Shown here: positions 1-6,534 of the stretch, one piece after another
How the letters are laid out: each line of letters starts with the position of its first letter
Position numbering within the stretch: the stretch's first letter is position 1
Origin: Acidimicrobiales bacterium
Lineage (GTDB): Bacteria; Actinomycetota; Acidimicrobiia; Acidimicrobiales; Poriferisodaliceae
Reading direction: 5' to 3'
Length of the DNA stretch: 8,423 nt
Assembly (NCBI GenBank): GCA_020631315.1
Contig: JAHDHM010000137.1
Location: 1-8,423, forward strand
Translations under genes and position numbers: made by a program
Notes under the pieces: generated by a model
Database searches by the model: none
Seen by the model: only the letters and a program-made list of their open reading frames with translations
Told to the model about the DNA's origin: nothing

Positions 1-2
1 AG

Positions 3-536
3 AACCCGTGGGCCGGCGAGAGCCTCGGCGTCAACATCTACAAGTACAAGTACATCGGGGTGATCCTGTCGGGCATCCTCGCGGGCATGGCGGGCGCCTT
101 CATCGTGCTCGAGCTCACCGGTCAGTACCGAGGTGGCCAGACTCAGGGCCGAGGCTTCATCGCCCTCGCCGCGCTGATCTTCGGCAACTACCGCGTGGCC
201 GGCATCGTCACCGGCGCGTTCCTGTTCTCGTACCCGCTCGGCATCCGCTTCGCCGACTTCGGCGGTGAGGCGACACGTGCGCTGCTGCTGGTGATCGTGC
301 TCGCCCTCGTGGCGGTCATGGTGTGGGCCATCCGCAACGAGAAGAAGGTCGACGCGGTGATCGCCGGGGTGCTGGGTGCCGCCACCTTCATCTGGTACTT
401 CACCACGGACGCCGCGCCCGACTGGCTGCCGAACACGATGCCGTACGCGCTCGTGCTGCTGGTGTTGATCTTCAACGTCCAGAAGCTGCGGGTGCCCGAA
501 GCCGATGGCGTCATCTTCCGCCGCGGCGACCACTGA
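3..536 (+). CDS. Nucleoside ABC transporter permease (second permease, NupQ/YufQ-like), 5' end missing
   Basis: This is the C-terminal 177 residues of an inner-membrane permease; the reading frame is open from base 3 and the start lies upstream of the window. It begins in the conserved cytoplasmic stretch with GESLGVNIYKYKYIGV, followed by a hydrophobic SGILAGMAGAF helix, the QGRGFIALAALIFGNY block and a GIVTGAFLFSYPLGI helix. These are hallmarks of the BmpA-NupABC type of nucleoside uptake system in the branched-chain amino acid/ribose permease superfamily. Two more hydrophobic segments follow (about visible residues 93-110 and 118-133), then a last one (146-158) and a charged tail. As I recall, this long tail is usual in actinobacterial members. 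The lipoprotein, ATPase and first permease are expected just upstream. The nucleoside hydrolase that follows supports a nucleoside substrate. Exact specificity cannot be read from the sequence. Confidence 0.88.
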   Translation, partial: NPWAGESLGVNIYKYKYIGVILSGILAGMAGAFIVLELTGQYRGGQTQGRGFIALAALIFGNYRVAGIVTGAFLFSYPLGIRFADFGGEATRALLLVIVLALVAVMVWAIRNEKKVDAVIAGVLGAATFIWYFTTDAAPDWLPNTMPYALVLLVLIFNVQKLRVPEADGVIFRRGDH

Positions 537-537
537 C

Positions 538-1575
538 GTGGCAGGCCCCACGGACGGTCGCACTCCCGTCGTCCTGGTCGTCGACACCGGCACTGACGAT
601 GCCGGCGCGCTCCTGTGGGCGGCCACCGACCCGCGGGTCGAGCTGGTCGCCGTCATCTCCGACTGGGGCAACGTCGACGTCGACCGCACGACCAGGAACA
701 CCCTCGCCGTGCTGCACGCGGCGGGCCGCGACGACGTGCCGGTCTTCAAGGGTGCAGGGAAGACCGCGGCGGGCACCAGTCCCGCTCGGTTCGACGCCTC
801 CATCGTCATGGGCACCGACGGTCTCAACGGCGTCGAACTGCCCGACCCCGAGCGCGCACCGGAGTCCGAGGCCGGTGCTGCAGCGCTGGTGCGTCTCGCC
901 GAGGAGCGGCCGGGCGAGCTGACCCTGCTGGCGGTCAGCCCGTTCACACCGGTCGCCGCCGCGCTGGAGATCGATCCCGAGCTGCCGTCGAAGTTGTGGG
1001 ACGTCGTCGTGATGGGCGGCTCGATCCACGCCGGCGGCAACCTCTCGCCGGTCGCCGAGGCGAACGTCGGCAACGACCCCGCGGCTGCCGACGCCATGGT
1101 CCGCGCGTTCGGCCGACCCGGTGCTCTCGCGTCGGGACGTGCGCCTCGCATGGTGCCCCTCGATGCGACGCACATCGGCACCATCAGTCGTGAGGAGATC
1201 GAGGCCGCAGCCGCCTCGACGTCGCCCGCAGCCGCGGCGCTCCATCAGGTGTGGGAGGCATCGTGGGAGTTCGCCGCCCTCGAAGCGGCTGACGGTCTGA
1301 CCGTCCACGACCTGTTGGCCGCCGTGTGTGTCGTCGACGACTCGGTCTGCGTGTGGCACGAGATGCCGCTCGAGGTCGACACGTCCGGCGGTGCGGCGTG
1401 GGGCATGACGGTCGGCGATCGCCGATTGGCGATGCTCGAACAGTCCGGCATGCCCGCCGAGGAGTTCGACCGTCTCGTCGAGCTGATCGGCTTTGCCGAG
1501 GCTCGTTGGAATGTCGCGCTCGACGCCGACGTCCCACGCTTCCGTGCGTTCCTCCACGACTGGCTCGGGGCATGA
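538..1575 (+). CDS. Inosine/uridine-preferring-type nucleoside hydrolase
   Basis: Predicted cytosolic N-ribohydrolase that splits nucleosides into free base and ribose. With the GTG start at 538 it has 345 residues. The Ca2+-binding loop is VVDTGTDDA (Asp16, Asp20, Asp21), matching Asp10/14/15 of the Crithidia enzyme; the usual extra Asp two positions before it is Val here. Other family residues are kept with exact spacing: Thr137 in SPFTPVA, then Asn168, Glu174 and Asn176 in GNLSPVAEAN, and the C-terminal His257-Asp258 pair in TVHDLLA. Asp258 should complete the metal site. A TSGGAAWGMTVGDRR segment near 282-296 also fits the family. GTG 538 lies one base after the permease stop. An in-frame ATG at 505 would add 11 residues and overlap the permease by 32 bp; neither start has a clear Shine-Dalgarno. 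The stop overlaps the next ATG. Base preference is not determined. Confidence 0.9.
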   Translation: MAGPTDGRTPVVLVVDTGTDDAGALLWAATDPRVELVAVISDWGNVDVDRTTRNTLAVLHAAGRDDVPVFKGAGKTAAGTSPARFDASIVMGTDGLNGVELPDPERAPESEAGAAALVRLAEERPGELTLLAVSPFTPVAAALEIDPELPSKLWDVVVMGGSIHAGGNLSPVAEANVGNDPAAADAMVRAFGRPGALASGRAPRMVPLDATHIGTISREEIEAAAASTSPAAAALHQVWEASWEFAALEAADGLTVHDLLAAVCVVDDSVCVWHEMPLEVDTSGGAAWGMTVGDRRLAMLEQSGMPAEEFDRLVELIGFAEARWNVALDADVPRFRAFLHDWLGA

Positions 1576-2642
1576 CCAGGACACTCGACGAGATCCGGGC
1601 GCTGCCGAAGGCCCTCCTGCACGATCACCTCGACGGTGGGCTCCGACCCGAGACGATCCTCGACCTGGCCGACGAGATCGGTCACGAGCTGCCGTCCACC
1701 GATCTGGGTGAGCTCGCTGCGTGGTTCGTCTGCGGTGCCAACACCAAGGACCTGCTGCAGTACCTCGCCACGTTCGAGCACACCATCGCCGTCATGCAGA
1801 CGCCGGCGCACCTCAACCGGGTGGCCCGTGAAGCAGCACTCGACCTCGCCGCCGATGGTGTGGTCTACGCCGAGGTGCGGTTCGCCCCGGAGAACCATCA
1901 GCTCGGCGGGCTGTCGCTCGACGAGGTGATGGAGGCCGTGCAGGACGGGTTCCGTTCCGGCATGACGCTCGCGGCTGCGGCCGGCACACCGATCTCGGTG
2001 AACACCATCGTGTGCGCGATGCGCCAGGAAGCTCGCTCTGCCGAGATCGCTCAGCTGACCGTCGACTGGGCCGAACGCGACGACCGCGTCGTGTCGTTCG
2101 ACCTGGCCGGGCCCGAGACCGGGTTTCCGCCCACCGATCATCCCGAGGCACTCGACCTCATCCGCCGCTCACATGTGCACCTCACGCTGCACGCGAGCGA
2201 GCCGCCGGGGCAGGAACTGATCAGTCAGGCACTGTCCTGTGGTGCAGAGCGCATCGGTCACGGCGTGCGTCTGCAGGAAGGCATCGACCGGTCGGGCGAC
2301 GACTGGCAGCTCGACCGGCTCGCCCAGTACGTGTTGGATCGCCAGGTGCCGCTCGAGATGGCACCGAGCTGCCACGTTCACGTCGGGGCTGTTGCCTCGT
2401 TCGAAGAGCACCCGTTGGTGCCCTTCCACCGCCGCGGCTTCAAGGTGACGGTCAACACCGACAACCGGTTGATGAGCGGCGTGTCCGTCAGCTCCGAGAC
2501 CCACCAGCTCGCCACGACCTTCGACCTCACCGATGCCGAGCTCGGTGAGCTGGCGGTCGCCGGTGTCGAGTCCGGCTTCGGCGACTTCGACGAGCGCCGC
2601 GCCATCGTCCGCGACGTCATCCGCCCCGCCTACGGGATCTGA
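1572..2642 (+). CDS. Divergent adenosine deaminase paralogue (ADA1)
   Basis: ADA-family metal-dependent aminohydrolase of 356 residues, expected to deaminate adenosine or a related 6-aminopurine nucleoside in the cytosol. Zinc and catalytic positions are present: His17/His19 in LLHDHLDGG, His207 and Glu210, His230 in ERIGHGVRL, and Asp297 in VNTDNRLMS. Several motifs depart from the canonical copy at 7218-8297. HAGE is HASE (Ser209), the CPSSN block is APSCH (264-268), and the C-terminal VNAMKSSF block is AGVESGF. By eye about half of the residues match that copy, with the N-terminal 110 much more alike than the substrate-facing C-terminal half. The ATG overlaps the hydrolase stop as ATGA, so translation is probably coupled. 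The neighbours argue for nucleoside breakdown. It could act on adenosine, 2'-deoxyadenosine or a modified purine nucleoside. I am confident of the family, not of the substrate. Confidence 0.85.
   Translation: MTRTLDEIRALPKALLHDHLDGGLRPETILDLADEIGHELPSTDLGELAAWFVCGANTKDLLQYLATFEHTIAVMQTPAHLNRVAREAALDLAADGVVYAEVRFAPENHQLGGLSLDEVMEAVQDGFRSGMTLAAAAGTPISVNTIVCAMRQEARSAEIAQLTVDWAERDDRVVSFDLAGPETGFPPTDHPEALDLIRRSHVHLTLHASEPPGQELISQALSCGAERIGHGVRLQEGIDRSGDDWQLDRLAQYVLDRQVPLEMAPSCHVHVGAVASFEEHPLVPFHRRGFKVTVNTDNRLMSGVSVSSETHQLATTFDLTDAELGELAVAGVESGFGDFDERRAIVRDVIRPAYGI
2452..2477 (+). repeat. 26-bp exact direct repeat, copy 1 (inside ADA1)
   Basis: These 26 bases, covering the NTDNRLMS metal-ligand motif of ADA1, are identical to 8086-8111 in ADA2. 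The match most likely reflects strong protein conservation with shared codon choice between paralogues; it could also be a remnant of gene conversion. Confidence 0.7.
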
Positions 2643-2646
2643 CCCG

Positions 2647-3921
2647 ATGCGCATCGACGCCGCCGCAGTGCTGGTGCCCGGTGGTGTGCTTCGTGACGCC
2701 TCGGTCGTCGTCGAGGCCGGCGCCATCACCTGGGTCGGCCCGACCGCCGACGCACCGGCTGACGAGCACGTCGTCGACGCTCGTGACGGCGTGCTGGCGC
2801 CCGGTCTCGTCGACGCGCACACCCATCTGGGCCTCTCGTTCGCCCGAGCCCTCGGGCCGATCGAGGGTCATCCTGTGTACGACCTGTTCTGGCCGCTCGA
2901 GCGTGCGCTCGACCCAGAGCTGGTCGAGGCGTTCGCCGCAGTGTCGGCGGCCGAGTCCTTGTTGAGCGGCACGACCACCGTCGCCGATCACTACTTCTTC
3001 GCCGACGCGTCGGTCGCTGCGACCAGCGCGGTCGGGCTCCGGTCGGTCGTGGGTGAGACGATCATCGTGCTCGACGGCCCCTGGGCCGGTACCGAGACGC
3101 TCGATCGTGGCGTCGACTTCGTCGAGCGTCATCGGGACACCCCGCTCGTGCATCCGCTGCTCGCACCGCACGCGCTCGACACCGTCGGCGACGACGTGAT
3201 GCGGGACATCGTCGCCGAGTCGGCTCGGCTCGACGTGCCGATCCACCTCCACGTCGCCCAGTCCGAGCGAGAGGTGGCGACGGTCCTCGAGGCGAGCGGC
3301 ACGGGCTCGATCGAACGGCTGGCCGACCTCGACGTGTTCGATCGTCGCGTCATCGCAGCCCACTGCATGTATGCCGAACCAGCAGGCCTCGACCTGCTCA
3401 CCGAGGCACCGACCGTCACTGCGATCTACTGCCCGACGGTGCATGCGCATCTCGGCCGTTCTCTGCGCGCCGGGTGGTTGCGAGGCCGCGGCGCACAGGT
3501 CGGCATCGGAACGGATGCCGTGCCGATGCAGCGCCGCGACCTGATGTCCGAGGTCCGGTCAGCCAGCGCGCTCCAGGCGGTCCTCGAAGACGACCCCGAT
3601 GCTCTGCCGATCGCGGAGGCGCTCGAGATGGTGACCCAGGTCAACGCGACGGCGGTCGGCCTCGGCGAGACGGTCGGTTCGATCGACGTCGGCAAGCGGG
3701 CCGATCTGGTGCTGCACCGTCTCGACTCCGCGTTCACGTCCACCTGGCGCGACGCAGCGTCCCTCGTCGCCACCTCGTCGGCGAACACGGTCGACAAGGT
3801 GTGGGTCGATGGCGAGCTCGTCGTCGACGACGGACACCTGACCCGAGTCGACGAAGCGGCGATCGCCGAGGGTGCGGCGACGGCACGAGCCGCGCTGTTC
3901 GACCGCGTCCCCGGCCTCTGA
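2647..3921 (+). CDS. COG0402-type amidohydrolase (guanine / SAH / MTA deaminase-like aminohydrolase)
   Basis: A 424-residue amidohydrolase-superfamily protein: a small N-terminal beta domain (about 1-50), then a TIM barrel, with the beta domain completed at the C terminus (IDVGKRADLVLHRLD at 346-360). Metal and catalytic positions visible are His58 and His60 in PGLVDAHTHLG, His202 in HLHVAQSEREV, His239 in VIAAHCMY and Asp290 in VGIGTDAVP. This is the layout of guanine, S-adenosylhomocysteine/methylthioadenosine and related deaminases and of triazine hydrolases. Gln205 sits where these enzymes normally carry a Glu three residues after the metal His, which is unusual. The ATG lies 4 nt after the ADA1 stop; the frame is open further upstream, but only inside ADA1. 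Given the transporter, hydrolase and ADA upstream, deamination of a purine base or nucleoside is the likeliest role. Substrate unknown. Confidence 0.82.
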   Translation: MRIDAAAVLVPGGVLRDASVVVEAGAITWVGPTADAPADEHVVDARDGVLAPGLVDAHTHLGLSFARALGPIEGHPVYDLFWPLERALDPELVEAFAAVSAAESLLSGTTTVADHYFFADASVAATSAVGLRSVVGETIIVLDGPWAGTETLDRGVDFVERHRDTPLVHPLLAPHALDTVGDDVMRDIVAESARLDVPIHLHVAQSEREVATVLEASGTGSIERLADLDVFDRRVIAAHCMYAEPAGLDLLTEAPTVTAIYCPTVHAHLGRSLRAGWLRGRGAQVGIGTDAVPMQRRDLMSEVRSASALQAVLEDDPDALPIAEALEMVTQVNATAVGLGETVGSIDVGKRADLVLHRLDSAFTSTWRDAASLVATSSANTVDKVWVDGELVVDDGHLTRVDEAAIAEGAATARAALFDRVPGL

Positions 3922-3943
3922 TCCGTTCCTTCGTCGACCCGAG
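3922..3943. other. 22-bp gap between convergent genes
   Basis: The amidohydrolase (+) and the DUF1203 gene (-) end tail to tail with only 22 bp between their stop codons. I see no stem-loop with a T-tract in it, so there is no visible intrinsic terminator for either transcript. Read-through and overlapping 3' ends, or Rho-type termination, are likely. Confidence 0.6.
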
Positions 3944-4441
3944 TCAGCTCCCTGCGGACCTGCCATCGACATCGCGGTGGGCGGCGAAGCTGAAGCAGCC
4001 ACCGGTCACGTTGCGGCCGTGGACCATCTCGATGGCGTCGTCGGAGAGCATCTCGTTCAGGTGTGCGGTCAACGACTGGCCTTCAGGCACGTGGCGTACG
4101 GCCGCATAGGCGATGCGTCGGTCCCTGCCGTACGGACGCAACGTCATGGCTCGAGCATCCAGATCGCCTGGCAACGATCGGACATCGGCCGGGCCGGGGC
4201 AGCCGCTGGTGTGGAGCACCACGGGACCGGTCTCGGCGTACGCACCGCTCCACGCGAATGGTGTCCAGGCGATGATCGCGATCTCGTCGCCGGGTTCGGA
4301 GTCGGCCAGGCAGCAGCGCAGCGGCCAACCGCCGTCCTCGTCGGTGAACGGTTCGATCGGGTTGCCGGCGTGGTCGGTGCCGGTGGCCAACGTGTCGCGC
4401 ACGCGGATCGGGTCGAGTCCGGTGAAGCGGAGTTCCTGCAT
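3944..4441 (-). CDS. DUF1203 family protein
   Basis: A 165-residue soluble protein of unknown function. The match to DUF1203 rests on the block WPLRCCLADSEPGDEIAII (39-57), which corresponds to the family's PCR-x-L-x-D-A-x-PGE segment, followed by AYAETGPVVLH (67-77) and a C-terminal ALRPY-like part (MTLRPYGRDRRIAYA, 99-113). No signal peptide or membrane segment is seen. Paired cysteines (43-44), Cys81 and Cys149, plus several histidines, could bind metal, but this is not established. It is the last gene of the leftward cluster, 69 bp behind the sarcosine-oxidase-like gene, and that gap holds two inverted repeats. The ATG at 4441 has no Shine-Dalgarno that I can see. No function should be assigned beyond the family name. 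Confidence 0.8.
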   Translation of the reverse strand: MQELRFTGLDPIRVRDTLATGTDHAGNPIEPFTDEDGGWPLRCCLADSEPGDEIAIIAWTPFAWSGAYAETGPVVLHTSGCPGPADVRSLPGDLDARAMTLRPYGRDRRIAYAAVRHVPEGQSLTAHLNEMLSDDAIEMVHGRNVTGGCFSFAAHRDVDGRSAGS

Positions 4442-4472
4442 GACGTCGACGATGGCGGATCGTGGGTGCGGG

Positions 4473-4512
4473 GTCCGGCCGCATCCGGACGAGCCACCGC
4501 ATGCTGCGGCTC
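4473..4512 (-). other. Two tandem inverted repeats at the oxidase/DUF1203 junction
   Basis: GTCCGG (4473-4478) and CCGGAC (4485-4490) form a perfect 6-bp stem with a 6-nt loop. Next to it CCGCA (4497-4501) and TGCGG (4505-4509) form a 5-bp stem with a 3-nt loop, extendable by GAG/CTC (4491-4493 with 4510-4512) across a 3-nt bulge. The second one starts at the stop codon of the oxidase gene on the minus strand. No T-run follows, so this is not a classical intrinsic terminator. It could slow or process the transcript before the DUF1203 gene, or it could be chance in GC-rich DNA. Confidence 0.4.
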
Positions 4513-5671
4513 AGAACGTCGGGCGGTGGTGGCGTCCGAACGGCTCGAGATCGAGATGGTCGAGGCCTGCGACTCGTCGGGCGAGCGCTTCGCCGATGGC
4601 CGCCGAGTGTTTGAACCCGTGGCCGCTGCAGGCCGACACGACGGTCACCCGGTCGTGATCGGGGTGGGTGTCGACGAGGAAGTGGTCGTCGGGTGTGTTC
4701 GTGTACAGGCACACCGACGACGTGATGCAGCGATCGGTCACCCCACGAAGGCGAGGCGCCACCAGACGCCGGTGAAGGTCGGCGATCTCCTCGGGTGAGC
4801 CGGTTCGGTGCACATCGTGTGGCGTGGTCGAGTCGGCGAACTGCTCGCCGACCACCTTCAGCCCAGGGATCCCGCCCGGCGGGATGGAGAAGACCCCGAG
4901 GTAGTCCTCGATCGTCTCCCCGGCCCAGATCGTGAACGCCACCTCGTTCGGACGCCACGCCTCGATGTCGTCGACCTCGAACCAGCACACGAGCTGGCGA
5001 GTGACCCGCAGCCGATCGGCATCGCTGAACTCCGGCGTCCACGCTCCGGTGCACATCACGACGTGCCGGGCCGTCCAGCGCTCGTCGCCTGCACGTACCT
5101 CGATGCCACCAGGCACCTCGGCGAACCCGTCCACCGCGGTGTTCACGATGATGCCGGCCCCGGCGTCACGAGCTGCATCCAGCTGCGCGGCAATGGCGAC
5201 TTCGTTGAGGACCACTCCACCCGCGGGTTCGAACCCGATGACCTCGTCGTCACGGAAGGCGTGCCGGGGGAACCGGTCGCGGGCGCCAGCGGGTGAGAGT
5301 CGCTCGAAGGGCAGCCCCGCCCGGGCCGCGACCTCTGCGGTCTCGGCCACGAAGTCACCCCAGCGATCATCGACGCGCTCGCCGCCCGGCGCGACGATCA
5401 GCCCTCCGGGGTCGAAGAGCAGCTGTCGGCCAGCGGTCGACTCGAGCTCGCGCCACAGCTCGTGTGACCGCCGAGCGAACGGCACGTAGTGGTCGCCTTC
5501 ACCGATGGCGAGTCGGGTGACCCGCGTCTCGGCGTGGCTGGAGCCGAACTCGTGCGGCGGATCGAACCGATCGATGCCGACGACGTCGAGCCCGAGCCGT
5601 GCGGCGTGGTGCACGACGGCTGCTCCGTAGGCGCCGAGTCCGACGACGATCAGGTCGTGCACGGCTGGCAA
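4511..5671 (-). CDS. FAD-dependent amine oxidase, monomeric sarcosine oxidase / N-methyltryptophan oxidase-like
   Basis: A 386-residue flavoprotein of the DAO/MSOX family, predicted to oxidise an N-methyl or secondary amine with O2, giving H2O2. The N-terminal dinucleotide fold reads DLIVVGLGAYGAAVV (6-20). SSHAETRVTR (44-53) matches the MSOX segment with His45, Arg49 and Arg52. Cys321 in SSVCLYTNTPDDHF matches Cys315 of MSOX, the residue that carries covalent FAD. Lys272 matches the O2-activating Lys265, and Lys354 in SGHGFKHS matches Lys348. The residue aligned with MSOX His269 appears to be Glu276, so the substrate may not be sarcosine. The longest frame starts with TTG at 5671; GTG at 5662 would remove three residues. 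A GAGG lies 3 nt before the TTG and 12 nt before the GTG, so neither is ideal. The gene follows the dioxygenase gene by 13-22 nt, suggesting one transcript. Confidence 0.85.
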   Translation of the reverse strand: MPAVHDLIVVGLGAYGAAVVHHAARLGLDVVGIDRFDPPHEFGSSHAETRVTRLAIGEGDHYVPFARRSHELWRELESTAGRQLLFDPGGLIVAPGGERVDDRWGDFVAETAEVAARAGLPFERLSPAGARDRFPRHAFRDDEVIGFEPAGGVVLNEVAIAAQLDAARDAGAGIIVNTAVDGFAEVPGGIEVRAGDERWTARHVVMCTGAWTPEFSDADRLRVTRQLVCWFEVDDIEAWRPNEVAFTIWAGETIEDYLGVFSIPPGGIPGLKVVGEQFADSTTPHDVHRTGSPEEIADLHRRLVAPRLRGVTDRCITSSVCLYTNTPDDHFLVDTHPDHDRVTVVSACSGHGFKHSAAIGEALARRVAGLDHLDLEPFGRHHRPTF

Positions 5672-5684
5672 GGACCTCGACCGA

Positions 5685-6524
5685 TCAGAAGCCGCGGAAC
5701 GGCAGGTTGTCCGGGCGCTGCAGCCAGTTGTCGTCGGGGAAGTCGGCGGTCGGATCGATCACGTGGAGTGTGAAGGCGTGGCGGCTCCGGCCGCTGCGGT
5801 TGGCGTCGCTGCGGTGGGGGAGCATGCCGTCGAGCACGACGACCGAACCCTTGGGCACCTCGAGCGAGACGAGGTCGCCGTGCTCGGGGATCGGGCCGAA
5901 CTCCTCGAGCACCGTCGAGTCGTCGCCGGTGCGGCGGAAGCGGCTGCGCTGCGGGTGGGTCTTGTGACCACCCGGTTCGGCCCACAGGCAGCCGTTGCCG
6001 GTGTCGGCGTCTTCGAGTGCGACCCAGAAGCCGAGGGTGCGCATCGGTTCGGTCCACAGGAAGGCGTGGTCGTTGTGCAGCACCACCTCGCCGCCGATGC
6101 CGGGCTGCTTGTAGATGTACATCGCCTGCGTCAGCAGGGCGTCGGCCCACCCGAGGTCGGTGGCCACGTCGCCGAGACCGGTCTTGCGGGTGAAGTGGTC
6201 GTAGGTCGGGTCGAGGTCGTGCATTGCGTGCCCGAACTTGTTGACCGCGAGGTGCTTCGGCCGGTTGAGGGTGCCGTCGGCTTCGACCGCCTCGGCCTCC
6301 CAGAAGAACTTCATCGAGTGCGCCGACTCGAGGAAGTAGGCGTCGCGGACGTTCGCGTCCTCCTCGTCGGTGGAGAACACCGCGGCGATGTCCGACGGCT
6401 CGACCTCGTCGAGCATCTCGCCGGTGCGGGCTCGGAGGCGATCGCACTCGTCCTCGGAGATCATCGACGGCAACACCAGGTAGCCGTCGCGTTCGAATCC
6501 TTCGACCTGTTCCGCCGTCAGCAT
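5685..6524 (-). CDS. Phytanoyl-CoA dioxygenase (PhyH) family Fe(II)/2-oxoglutarate oxygenase
   Basis: A 279-residue cytosolic non-haem iron oxygenase from the ATG at 6524, whose product begins MLTAEQVEGFERDGYLVLPS, the usual opening of PhyH proteins. The iron triad is His150 and Asp152 in VVLHNDHAFLW plus His237 in DGMLPHRSDANRSGRSRH; Arg248 fits the 2-oxoglutarate carboxylate anchor. The family hydroxylates many small molecules, including phytanoyl-CoA, ectoine, halogenation substrates and alkylphosphonates, so the substrate is open. A GTG at 6569 in the same frame would add 15 residues, but it overlaps upp by 35 bp and precedes the domain; ATG 6524 lies 10 nt after the upp stop and is preferred. 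No Shine-Dalgarno is visible. It sits between upp and an amine oxidase, an uncommon combination that hints at oxidative processing of one shared substrate. Confidence 0.85.
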   Translation of the reverse strand: MLTAEQVEGFERDGYLVLPSMISEDECDRLRARTGEMLDEVEPSDIAAVFSTDEEDANVRDAYFLESAHSMKFFWEAEAVEADGTLNRPKHLAVNKFGHAMHDLDPTYDHFTRKTGLGDVATDLGWADALLTQAMYIYKQPGIGGEVVLHNDHAFLWTEPMRTLGFWVALEDADTGNGCLWAEPGGHKTHPQRSRFRRTGDDSTVLEEFGPIPEHGDLVSLEVPKGSVVVLDGMLPHRSDANRSGRSRHAFTLHVIDPTADFPDDNWLQRPDNLPFRGF

Positions 6525-6534
6525 GGTCGAAACG

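Noticed and set aside
511..1584. 357-residue open frame on the minus strand opposite the nucleoside hydrolase
   Set aside because: Arg/Gly/His-rich with no recognisable domain; it mirrors a clear gene and is the usual by-product of GC-rich codon usage.
1245..2141. 298-residue minus-strand frame spanning the hydrolase/ADA1 junction
   Set aside because: Lies opposite two well-supported genes, low-complexity composition, no motif.
2617..3450. 277-residue minus-strand frame opposite the amidohydrolase
   Set aside because: No family features; composition fits an antisense shadow of a GC-rich gene.
3922..3943. Bidirectional intrinsic terminator between the convergent genes
   Set aside because: No stem-loop with a T-tract could be found in the 22 bp.
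3872..4798. 308-residue plus-strand frame opposite the DUF1203 and oxidase genes
   Set aside because: Crosses two real minus-strand genes and the convergent gap; no coherent domain.
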